Shown: positions 1-5,508, counted from the first letter of the stretch. The stretch is DNA of 8,698 nucleotides from an uncultured Actinomyces sp. (GCA_902773415.1 CACYEE010000019.1:1-8698), one strand, 5' to 3'. Notes: generated by a model from the sequence alone, not told the origin. Translations and numbers: made by a program.

Positions 1-78
1 ACCCCTGCGGCGACGCGAAAAGGTCTCGCCGGAAACGACGTCGCGGAGTCCGCTCTCGGACGCGGCATGCTTTCCCAT
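1..78 (-). CDS. N-terminal fragment of an unidentified protein, cut by the window edge
   Basis: On the minus strand an ATG at 78-76 opens 26 codons that run off the left edge without a stop. The protein begins MGKHAASESG and becomes arginine-rich (RRRRG) at residues 22-26. A good ribosome binding site, AAAGGA, lies at 90-85 with seven bases before the ATG, and this decides the start; a second ATG at 68 is in another frame and lacks such a site. Short polar N-termini beginning MGKH or MGRH, followed by a run of arginines, are common on actinobacterial cell-envelope proteins just before their first membrane segment. That is a weak hint only. The gene is divergent from the SGNH-like gene at 402. 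Function is unknown because the body of the protein is missing. Confidence 0.55.
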   Translation of the reverse strand, partial: MGKHAASESGLRDVVSGETFSRRRRG

Positions 79-401
79 ACGGTTTCCTTTCGACCTCTTG
101 CTTCTTCACATCGGGCTCTCTATCACGAAATGATAACGACGTGTTGCCGAGCAGCGCTACCCGATGTGACTGATTCGGCAGGCAGGGCCGCCCTTTCGCC
201 ACCCCGCCAACATTGTGGAACATTTCGCCCACTTCCCGTCGCGCACCGGCAACCTGCCCCACGACACGCCATTCCTCCACGAAACCCGGCACAACCGCAC
301 ATGAATCCCGCGTCCGCAGGCCAAAACACCGAAGCCCAAAGCCCCTTATTTCGGACCGTTTTCCGCAAGCGTCACAACCCCGCTCGACTTGGTGAGAAAC
401 T
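79..401. other. Divergent intergenic region
   Basis: This stretch lies between the partial minus-strand gene and the SGNH-like gene. I see no convincing gene: plus frame 1 is open from base 1 to 411, but its composition is not protein-like and it runs into the start of the 402 gene. It holds nested inverted repeats at 106-169 (listed separately), a possible minus-strand -10 element TATCAT at 135-130, and two copies of AACATT at 209-214 and 219-224, ten bases apart, about one helical turn. A TTATTT at 346-351 is the only -10-like element near the 402 gene, and it is weak. Confidence 0.5.
106..169. repeat. Nested inverted repeats in a divergent promoter region
   Basis: The outer arms TCACATCGGG (106-115) and CCCGATGTGA (160-169) are perfect 10-bp complements 44 bases apart. 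Between them is a small palindrome, TATCA-CGAAA-TGATA (121-135), which overlaps a possible minus-strand -10 element TATCAT (135-130). Such an arrangement fits operator half-sites or a foldable 5' leader, but it matches no regulator site I know. Confidence 0.4.
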
Positions 402-1013
402 ATGGACGTGACCAAGCAACAGAAAACCGTGTTCTTCGTCGGAGACGAACTCGTCGCCGGCTTCGGAGACTCCCGCGCCCTCGGCTGGACAGGCCGCATC
501 ATGGCATGCACCGTCAACGACCCCCCGATCCTCACCGTCACCCTCGCCCACCCCGGCGAGGATACCGCCCACCTCGTGGCCCGTTGGCAGGACGAAGTCA
601 CGCGCCGCCTCAACCCCGACCACGACACCCGCCTCGTCATCGGCCTGGGCTCGCACGACCTCGAAAGCGGCATCTCCCTGGCACGCTGCCGGCTCCACCT
701 CGCCAACATCCTCGACACTGCCGAACAGCGCACCCACCTCAAGACCTTCGTCGTCGGCCCTCCCCCGCGTCGCGACGTGCCCGACAGAGCCATGCGCGAT
801 CTCGTGAAGGTCTACCGGGACGTCACCACGCGCCGCAACATTCCCTTCGTCGACACCTACACGCCCCTCGCCTCGCACGAACAATGGAACACCGACATGG
901 CCGTTTCCGGCGGATACGCCCCACGCCAAGCCGGATACGGCCTCATGGCCTGGATCGTGCTCCACTCGGGCTGGAACGACTGGCTCGGAGTTCCCGAACG
1001 CACCTCGAACTGA
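402..1013 (+). CDS. SGNH/GDSL-fold hydrolase-like protein without canonical catalytic residues
   Basis: This 203-residue protein has the outline of the SGNH hydrolase (GDSL esterase/lipase) family. A short beta strand leads into block I, GDELVAG, at residues 14-20. A block III-like GLGSHD sits at 81-86, a strand ending in FVDTY at 149-153, and a block V-like GGYAPRQAGYG at 170-180. Every catalytic position differs from the family pattern: the block I serine is Glu16, the block III asparagine is His85, and the block V Asp and His are Gly170 and Ala173. It is therefore probably a pseudoenzyme or works by another chemistry. No signal peptide or membrane segment is visible, so it should be cytoplasmic. 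The start follows a weak GGTGAG site; the protein begins MDVTKQQK. Third positions strongly favour C (proline mostly CCC). It is convergent with the bL37 gene. Confidence 0.8.
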   Translation: MDVTKQQKTVFFVGDELVAGFGDSRALGWTGRIMACTVNDPPILTVTLAHPGEDTAHLVARWQDEVTRRLNPDHDTRLVIGLGSHDLESGISLARCRLHLANILDTAEQRTHLKTFVVGPPPRRDVPDRAMRDLVKVYRDVTTRRNIPFVDTYTPLASHEQWNTDMAVSGGYAPRQAGYGLMAWIVLHSGWNDWLGVPERTSN

Positions 1014-1086
1014 CACGTCGCCACAAACGAACCGCACGGGCACACCGTCGCCCCGCTGCGCCAGCCAACGTCGCCAAGACACAAGA

Positions 1087-1110
1087 CAGGCCCGGACAAA
1101 TCCGGGCCTG
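1087..1110 (-). terminator. Intrinsic terminator between convergent genes
   Basis: A perfect 10-bp stem (arms CAGGCCCGGA at 1087-1096 and TCCGGGCCTG at 1101-1110) closes a four-base loop. It begins seven bases after the bL37 stop on the minus strand, and minus-strand bases 1086-1076 after it are T-rich (TCTTGTGTCTT). On the plus strand the following bases are less T-rich, so it mainly serves bL37 but may also stop transcripts of the SGNH-like gene. Confidence 0.75.
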
Positions 1111-1116
1111 CATTCC

Positions 1117-1191
1117 TCAGGCGTTGGGGCGCTTGCCGTGATTGGCGGACTTCCCGGCCCGAGCACGACGCTTGCGACCGCGCTTGCTCAT
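1117..1191 (-). CDS. 50S ribosomal protein bL37 (COX24/AURKAIP1-like mini-protein)
   Basis: A 24-codon gene encodes a very basic peptide beginning MSKRGRKRRARAGKSA and ending NHGKRPNA. Its start and its C-terminal NHGKRPN closely resemble the small actinobacterial ribosomal protein bL37, first seen in mycobacterial 50S structures and annotated as an AURKAIP1/COX24-domain protein. It binds 23S rRNA in the large subunit; nearly half its residues are Lys or Arg. An optimal AAGGAG lies at 1203-1198, six bases before the ATG. A hairpin terminator follows directly. It lies downstream of rsrA on the same strand with a gap of 107 bases and probably has its own promoter. It is short enough to be missed by gene callers. 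Confidence 0.93.
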   Translation of the reverse strand: MSKRGRKRRARAGKSANHGKRPNA

Positions 1192-1197
1192 GATGGT

Positions 1198-1242
1198 CTC
1201 CTTACATGGTTGGGCCTTGCGGCTCGACAGGCACACAGTCTA
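1198..1242 (-). promoter_or_regulatory. Probable promoter and ribosome binding site of bL37
   Basis: On the minus strand a -10 hexamer TAGACT lies at 1242-1237, and AAGGAG at 1203-1198 is six bases from the bL37 ATG. Transcription would start near 1230, leaving a leader of roughly 38 bases. No clear -35 element is visible, as is common for high-GC actinobacterial housekeeping promoters. Read-through from sigR-rsrA is also possible because no terminator is evident after rsrA. Confidence 0.45.
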
Positions 1243-1298
1243 GCAAGCACACGCACCCTGCGCGTTCTTCGTTGCTAGCGCCACACGAACCGCGACGC

Positions 1299-1643
1299 CT
1301 ACGCTCCGCGAACCTCCGTACGCGACCAGCTCGCAGATGCCACGCCGCCCTCGAACCGCACGGCAAACTGCGCCAGAATCCTCGCCCGAAGCTGCTCGGG
1401 CGCGCTCTGCCCGCAGCAGGCCGCACGCACCAGACGTCGCAGATGCCGCTCCGCCGCGCTCAGCTCCGTACAGTCCGGGCAGGAAGCCGCATGGGCGACA
1501 AGCCGCTGCGCCTCCGCATCCGGAATCTCCGAATCGATCAGCTCGAACAGGCGCCCGGCAAACTCCTCGCACGAGCAGTCCCCGCACGAACAATCAGCAG
1601 CCTTCACCAGCTCCTCGAGGCGAGAAACGTCCGAATCCTTCAT
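1299..1643 (-). CDS. rsrA: Zinc-containing anti-sigma factor of SigR
   Basis: This 114-residue protein is the redox-sensing anti-sigma factor of the RsrA/RshA (ZAS) family. In the reduced, zinc-bound state it holds SigR inactive; disulfide stress releases it. The core motif HX3CX2C is present as His51, Cys55 and Cys58. Cys25 lies 26 residues before the histidine, the spacing of Cys11 in Streptomyces RsrA. A Cys76-Cys77 pair occupies the place of the family's distal CC pair. Extra cysteines at 18, 20 and 23 make a CSCGDCSC cluster with Cys25, which is unusual. The ATG overlaps the sigR stop as ATGA, indicating translational coupling and balanced production. It is transcribed from the SigR-type promoter at 2302-2276. 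The last 20 residues or so are not conserved-looking. Confidence 0.92.
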   Translation of the reverse strand: MKDSDVSRLEELVKAADCSCGDCSCEEFAGRLFELIDSEIPDAEAQRLVAHAASCPDCTELSAAERHLRRLVRAACCGQSAPEQLRARILAQFAVRFEGGVASASWSRTEVRGA

Positions 1644-2248
1644 TGCGTCTCCTTCACGTAGCCAAGCTCCTTCGCATAGTCCGCAAGCAGCTCGCGCAAC
1701 TGACGACGCCCGCGATGCAGGCGAGACATGACCGTTCCGATGGGAGTGCCCATGATCTCGGCAATCTCCTGATACGAAAAACCTTCGGCATCCGCAAGGT
1801 ACACAGCCAGACGGCGGTCGTCCGGCAGCTTCGCAAGCGCCTCGAGAATCTCCTCGTTCGGAAGGTTCTCCAGGGCCTCCGCCTCCGCCGAACGCAGGCC
1901 CGTCGCCGTATGCGACGCCGCCTCGTACTCCTGCCAGTCCTCGACCTCGGCCGTCGCCGCCTGCTTCGGGCGGCGCTGGGCCTTCCTGTAGTTTGAAATG
2001 AACGTGTTGTTGAGAATCCGGTAGAGCCACGCCTTCAGGTTCGTGCCCGGCGTGTACTGGTGGAAGCTCGCGAAGGCCTTCGCGTACGTTTCCTGGACAA
2101 GATCCTCCGCATCGTGGGGGTTCTTCGTCAGGCGCATGGCCGCTCCGTAAAGCTGGTCCAGGTAGGGCATCGCCTCCTGCTCGAATCGTGTCGCGCGGGC
2201 TGCGGCGCTCTCCTGCGGGGCCGTGTCGATCGTTTCGGTGCTCATCAT
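1640..2248 (-). CDS. sigR: RNA polymerase sigma factor SigR/SigH (group 4, thiol-oxidative stress)
   Basis: This 202-residue ECF sigma factor directs RNA polymerase to disulfide- and heat-stress genes. Region 2 spans about residues 25-95, with the AEDLVQETYAKAF helix and the AWLYRILNNTFI segment. Region 4 spans about 135-190, with a helix-turn-helix around FSYQEIAEIMGTPIGTVMSR. The paired rsrA and the upstream GGGAAT-N18-GTT promoter identify the SigR/SigH subgroup. There are two adjacent ATG codons, at 2248 and 2245. The AGGA of the ribosome binding site is one base from the first and four from the second, so the second (201 residues) is probably used. The gene is autoregulated by inference and divergent from the doxX-aroA-rsgA run. 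The equivalent gene would be called sigH in mycobacteria and corynebacteria. Confidence 0.94.
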   Translation of the reverse strand: MMSTETIDTAPQESAAARATRFEQEAMPYLDQLYGAAMRLTKNPHDAEDLVQETYAKAFASFHQYTPGTNLKAWLYRILNNTFISNYRKAQRRPKQAATAEVEDWQEYEAASHTATGLRSAEAEALENLPNEEILEALAKLPDDRRLAVYLADAEGFSYQEIAEIMGTPIGTVMSRLHRGRRQLRELLADYAKELGYVKETQ

Positions 2249-2275
2249 GTCCTAGACTAGTCGGTGTTCCGACGC

Positions 2276-2302
2276 AACGCGCAGGGAAGCCCGAACATTC
2301 CC
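2276..2302 (-). promoter_or_regulatory. SigR-dependent promoter of sigR-rsrA
   Basis: On the minus strand GGGAAT (2302-2297) and GTT (2278-2276) are separated by exactly 18 bases, and a C precedes GTT. This matches the published SigR/SigH consensus GGGAAT-N18-GTT. Transcription would start near 2270, about 25 bases before the sigR start. The match implies positive autoregulation, limited by RsrA. Confidence 0.85.
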
Positions 2303-2377
2303 GGTTTCCCTGGATTTTCCGGCTTGCCCGGCATGCCGAACCGCGCTTCGCGCACAAAACCGGGACGAGGCCGGTTT
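2301..2377. promoter_or_regulatory. CCGGTTT operator-like sites between sigR and doxX
   Basis: A 21-bp dyad, AAACCGG-N7-CCGGTTT, occupies 2357-2377. A third half-site, CCGGTTTC, lies at 2301-2308 and overlaps the sigR -35 hexamer (2302-2297). A separate 10-bp palindrome, CGGCATGCCG, is at 2329-2338. The layout suggests a dimeric regulator acting on the divergent promoters. No regulator is encoded in the window other than SigR/RsrA, and I do not recognise the site. Confidence 0.4.
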
Positions 2378-2461
2378 CGTTCACGCGCACGAAAAAACGC
2401 CCCGTCCCCGAATCGGACGCTTCGCGGGCCCCGGCCGCGCGGTTCGTGGCAGGATAGCCCC

Positions 2462-2887
2462 ATGAGCTTCCTTTCCTTGTGCGCGCGGGCGGCCGTCGCC
2501 GCGCCGTTCCTCGTTCAGGGCTTCGACGCCGCGACCGCCCCGCACGCCCATCGCGGGCGCGCCGCCGTCTTCGCGCCCGTCTTTGCGCCCGTCCTCGCGA
2601 AGGCCGGAATCGAGCTGGACGATTCCCTCACGGACCTTTCCTCGCGCGCCCTCGGCCTGGCCTATCTTGCCGCAGGAGCGGCGCTCGCGGCCGGAATCGC
2701 CCCCCGGCTCGCGGCGGCGGGCCTGTCGCTCGCCCACGTTCCGGTCTGCCTCGCCAACCACCCGTTCTGGCAGCATTCCGCGTCCGAGCGGCGCTCCGAC
2801 GCCATCGGAATCGCCCAAGGCGCGGCGATGATCGGCGGGGCGGTTCTTGCGGCGGTCTCGACGCCTGCGAGGCGGGCGGGCCTGTGA
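2462..2887 (+). CDS. DoxX-family membrane protein
   Basis: This 141-residue protein has four hydrophobic segments (about 5-20, 61-80, 82-98 and 114-132) and the HPFW motif at residues 100-103 seen in many DoxX proteins. DoxX proteins are small inner-membrane proteins. In mycobacteria one forms a complex with SodA and the thiosulfate sulfurtransferase SseA that protects against radical and thiol stress. Its place beside sigR-rsrA fits a link to thiol homeostasis, but that is inference, and no SigR-type promoter is visible in front of it. The start is the ATG after AGGA (seven bases apart). An upstream in-frame ATG at 2264 would add 66 residues of non-conserved, low-complexity sequence across the sigR promoter and is rejected. 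The stop overlaps the aroA GTG as GTGA. Confidence 0.85.
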   Translation: MSFLSLCARAAVAAPFLVQGFDAATAPHAHRGRAAVFAPVFAPVLAKAGIELDDSLTDLSSRALGLAYLAAGAALAAGIAPRLAAAGLSLAHVPVCLANHPFWQHSASERRSDAIGIAQGAAMIGGAVLAAVSTPARRAGL

Positions 2888-4331
2888 GCGGCCCGGCGAC
2901 GGGCCAGGCACAGGCCGGGGAGTGCTGGATCGCTCCGCGGGCCGGAGGCCCGATTCGCGTACGGGTGCGGGTTCCGGGCTCGAAGTCGCTGACGAACCGG
3001 TATTTCGCGCTTGCCGCGATTGCCGAGGGGCGCACGGTGGTGCGCGAGCCGCTTGTCGCCCGCGACACGGTTCTCATGGCGCGCGCCCTGGAGGCGCTGG
3101 GCGTGAAGGTACGGCTTGGCGAACGCGAAACGGTGCTCGAGGCGGGCCCGCTGCATGGTGCCAGCATCGACACGGGCCTTGCGGGAACGGTCATGCGTTT
3201 CGTGCCGGCGCTTGCGATGCTTGCGCGGGGCGAGGTCCGCATCGACGGCGACGCCGGCGCGCGGGTGCGCCCGATGGGGCCGATGGTACGGGCAATCGAG
3301 GCCTTGGGGGTGCCGGTGGAGGCCGCGAGGAACGACGCGGGCGAGCCGTGCCTTCCGATTGCCGTCTGCGGCACGGGGGCGGTGCGCGGCGGGGTCGTGG
3401 AGATCGACGCCTCGGCTTCCTCGCAGTTCCTGTCCGCGCTCATGCTGGCCGCACCGGCCGTCGCCGGAGGCCTGGACATTCGCCACGCGGGGGCGCGCGT
3501 TCCTTCCGGGCCGCATCTGGACATGACGGTCGAGGTGCTGCGCGCCGCCGGCGTTCGCGTCGACGTTTTCGACGCCAAGGGCCGCCCGGTCTCCGCCAGG
3601 ACTGCGCCTCCCGATTGGGGACGGGCCCCGATCGGGAGGCGGCACGCTGGCTGGTCCGCGAAGGCCGGGTGCGCCTGGGCAGCGTTACGGTCGAACCCGA
3701 CCTGTCGAACGCCGGCCCCTTCCTTGCGGCGGCAATGGCAACCGGAGGCGAAACGACCATCGAGAACTGGCCGGAGCGCACGACGCAGCCCGGAGCGCAG
3801 TTCGCGAAAATCTTCGCGGCAATGGGAGCCCATGCACGCTTCGACGCCGAGGCGCGCACGCTCACGCTCGCAGGACCGCGCGAAATCGGGGCCCTCGACT
3901 TGGACATGCACGACGTCGGAGAGCTCGTGCCGACCGTCGCCGCCGTCGCCGCCCTCGCGAAAGCCCCAAGCGCCCTGCGCAACATCGGCCAGCTTCGCGG
4001 CCACGAAACCGACCGCCTCGCCGCGCTCGTCGCCGAACTCGAACGGATCGGATGCGGCGCGCGAATCGAAGGCGACGACCTCCACGTCACCCCTCCCAAG
4101 GCCGGGCGCGCCGGCCTGCACGGGGCCCGCCTGCGCACCTACGCCGACCATCGCATGGCGACCTTCGCCGCCGTTCTCGGCCTCGCGGTACCCGGAATCG
4201 CAATCGAGCACATCGAAACCACCGCCAAGACCTTCCCCCAGTTCCCCGCCATGTGGCAGGCGCTCGCCGCCGGCAGCGAACACGTGGAGCCCGCCCCCGT
4301 CGGCATTGCAGCGACCGAAGGAAGGCAATGA
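2884..4331 (+). pseudogene. aroA: 3-phosphoshikimate 1-carboxyvinyltransferase (EPSP synthase), frame interrupted by a hairpin
   Basis: AroA joins phosphoenolpyruvate to shikimate-3-phosphate on the way to chorismate. The GTG start overlaps the doxX stop. The N-terminal half shows PGSKSLTNR (residues 31-39), LAGTVMRF, GARVRPMGPM and SSQFLSALMLAAP. The C-terminal half shows VEPDLSNAGPFLAAA, RTYADHRMA and KTFPQFPAMW. All family signatures are present, but the halves are in different frames. Codons start at 2884 plus multiples of three until about 3606, then one base earlier in phase from about 3639. The break coincides with the palindrome at 3605-3641. Skipping 35 nt between the GCG codons at 3604-3606 and 3639-3641 rejoins the halves as ...VSARTA-ARWLVREG... 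(about 470 residues). Adding one G at 3617-3620 or one C at 3626-3629 also works and gives 482 residues. Because the rest is intact, the break may be a sequencing error, a recent lesion or a recoding site. Codon usage differs between the halves. Confidence 0.85.
3604..3641 (+). repeat. Perfect palindrome (hairpin) at the aroA frame break
   Basis: Bases 3605-3615 (11 bp, including GCCTCCCGAT) pair perfectly with 3631-3641 (including ATCGGGAGGC). The stem continues with one G-T wobble (3616/3630) and GGGG (3617-3620) against CCCC (3626-3629), closing a five-base loop at 3621-3625, so the stem has 16 pairs. Identical GCG triplets at 3604-3606 and 3639-3641 flank it. The first is in the upstream aroA frame and the second in the downstream frame. 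It may be a small palindromic insertion with a 3-bp duplication, a translational bypass element, or native sequence with a base miscalled in the G4/C4 runs. Confidence 0.75.
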
Positions 4332-4372
4332 GCGAGAATTCGTCCCGCCAGACAGCAAAGGAGAGCGCATGA
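4328..4372 (+). CDS. 14-codon ORF bridging aroA and rsgA
   Basis: This short ORF encodes MSENSSRQTAKESA. Its ATG overlaps the aroA stop as ATGA, and its own TGA overlaps the rsgA ATG as ATGA, so it spans the aroA-rsgA gap exactly. An AGGA (4317-4326 region, within GAAGGAAGGCA) stands about five bases before its ATG. It may carry ribosomes from aroA to rsgA as a coupling cistron. Its peptide is polar and not recognised. It could be chance in a 37-base gap, but three ribosome-relevant signals coincide. Confidence 0.4.
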   Translation: MSENSSRQTAKESA

Positions 4373-5409
4373 GGCGAGATACCGGAACCGACGATCCCCG
4401 CGTCAGGGTCCGCCCCGGCAAGGGCTCGCGGCCGCGAAGCAAGCGCAGGCCCGACCATTCGGGAAAGCCGCGCGCGCTCGTCGCCGGCGTGGACCGTGGC
4501 CGCTACCGTCTCGTCATGGACGACGGCGGCACCGAAGTCACGGCCGTCAAGGCGCGCGAGCTTGGGCGCGGGGCGATTGCGGTCGGGGACCGCGTGCGCG
4601 TGGCCGGCGACGTTTCGGGACGCAAGGACACGCTTGCCCGCGTCGTGCTCGTCGAGAAACGCCGTTCGGAACTGCGCCGCCGCCCCGAAGAAGGCGAAGG
4701 GCGCGAAAAGGTGCTCGTCGCGAATGCCGATACGCTCGCGATTGTCGCGTCCGTCGCCCGGCCCGCCCCGAAGCTCGGCATGATCGACCGCTGCCTTGTG
4801 GCCGCCTACGACGCCGGGATGCGTCCGATTCTCGTGGTAACGAAGAAGGATCTGGGCGACGCGACGATGCTGGCCGAGGCCTACGGGCCGCTCGGCGTCG
4901 ACATTTTCGTGACGAATCTGGGCGAGGAGGGCCTTGGCGACGAAGCCTCCGGCGTGGCCGCGCTGCGCGAGGAACTCGCGGGCCGCGAAACGGTGCTTGT
5001 CGGACATTCCGGCGTCGGAAAGTCGACGCTGATCAATGCTCTCGTTCCGAAGGCCGAACGGGCCGTCGGGCATGTCAACGAAGTGACCGGCAAGGGGCGG
5101 CATACCTCGACGTCCGCCGTGTCGCTCGCGCTTGGCGGCGGTTCGGGGGGCGACGCGGCAGGCGAAGGCGGGCGGATCGTCGACACCCCGGGCGTGCGTT
5201 CCTTCGGCCTCGCCCACGTCAGCCCCGACGACGTGTTGCGCGGCTTCCCGGATCTCGCCGAGGCCGCCGATGGCTGCCCGCGCGGCTGCACCCATGCCGC
5301 GAGCGAGCCGGAGTGCGCGCTTGACGGGTTCGCGGGCTCCGGGGAACGCGAAGCGGCCCGCGTCGATTCCCTTCGCCGCCTGCTTGCGGCCCGACAGGCG
5401 CCCTACTGA
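4369..5409 (+). CDS. rsgA: Ribosome small-subunit-dependent GTPase A
   Basis: RsgA is a circularly permuted GTPase that checks late maturation of the 30S subunit. The protein has 346 residues. A basic N-terminal extension (about 1-33) precedes an OB-fold domain (about 34-100). The permuted GTPase domain follows in the order G4 (TKKD, 158-161), G1/P-loop (GHSGVGKS, 212-219), switch (HTSTS, 245-249) and G3 (DTPG, 272-275). A C-terminal zinc site has Cys303, Cys307, His309 and Cys316. A Gly-rich insert lies at about 256-268. Length is usual for actinobacteria. The start is fixed by an excellent AAGGAG five to six bases before the ATG. It follows aroA and the 14-codon ORF, probably in one transcript. 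Plus frame 1 is open from the aroA start straight through rsgA. Confidence 0.95.
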   Translation: MRRDTGTDDPRVRVRPGKGSRPRSKRRPDHSGKPRALVAGVDRGRYRLVMDDGGTEVTAVKARELGRGAIAVGDRVRVAGDVSGRKDTLARVVLVEKRRSELRRRPEEGEGREKVLVANADTLAIVASVARPAPKLGMIDRCLVAAYDAGMRPILVVTKKDLGDATMLAEAYGPLGVDIFVTNLGEEGLGDEASGVAALREELAGRETVLVGHSGVGKSTLINALVPKAERAVGHVNEVTGKGRHTSTSAVSLALGGGSGGDAAGEGGRIVDTPGVRSFGLAHVSPDDVLRGFPDLAEAADGCPRGCTHAASEPECALDGFAGSGEREAARVDSLRRLLAARQAPY

Positions 5410-5414
5410 CGCCC

Positions 5415-5430
5415 CGCCAACGAATTGGCG
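5415..5430 (+). terminator. Small hairpin after rsgA
   Basis: CGCCAA (5415-5420) and TTGGCG (5425-5430) form a 6-bp stem with a CGAA tetraloop, six bases after the rsgA stop. No T-tract follows, so termination here is doubtful; it may instead stabilise the mRNA end. Confidence 0.3.
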
Positions 5431-5508
5431 ACAAGGGTCACGTTCAAACGCACAAAAGCCGCCCCGCTCCCGATTTGCACGCCCGTTCGCGGCCACGCTC
5501 GAACACAA

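Noticed and set aside
1..411. Plus frame 1 is open from the window edge to 411
   Set aside because: Its translation is not protein-like, there is no start with a ribosome binding site, and it overlaps the start of the 402 gene.
1016..1075. Three copies of CGTCGCC after the SGNH-like gene
   Set aside because: They are short, irregularly spaced and of ordinary composition for this G+C content.
372..1166. 264-codon minus-strand open frame opposite the SGNH-like gene
   Set aside because: It would cover the terminator and most of bL37 and shows no family features; the plus-strand protein has clear SGNH motifs.
2264..2461. A longer N-terminus for the DoxX protein starting at 2264
   Set aside because: The extension is Pro/Arg/Gly-rich, crosses the sigR promoter region and lacks a ribosome binding site; the ATG at 2462 has AGGA and begins the first membrane helix.
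3560..3605. A classical programmed -1 frameshift before the aroA hairpin
   Set aside because: The direction (-1) and a downstream stem would fit, but no X XXY YYZ slippery heptamer stands in frame 5-9 bases before the stem.
2628..4442. 604-codon open frame on the minus strand across doxX, aroA and the rsgA start
   Set aside because: It is antisense to well-conserved genes, its protein is low-complexity and matches nothing, and long antisense frames are expected at this G+C content.
4087..5508. 473-codon minus-strand open frame opposite rsgA
   Set aside because: It mirrors rsgA codon structure, and the protein is Arg/Ala-rich without any family motif.
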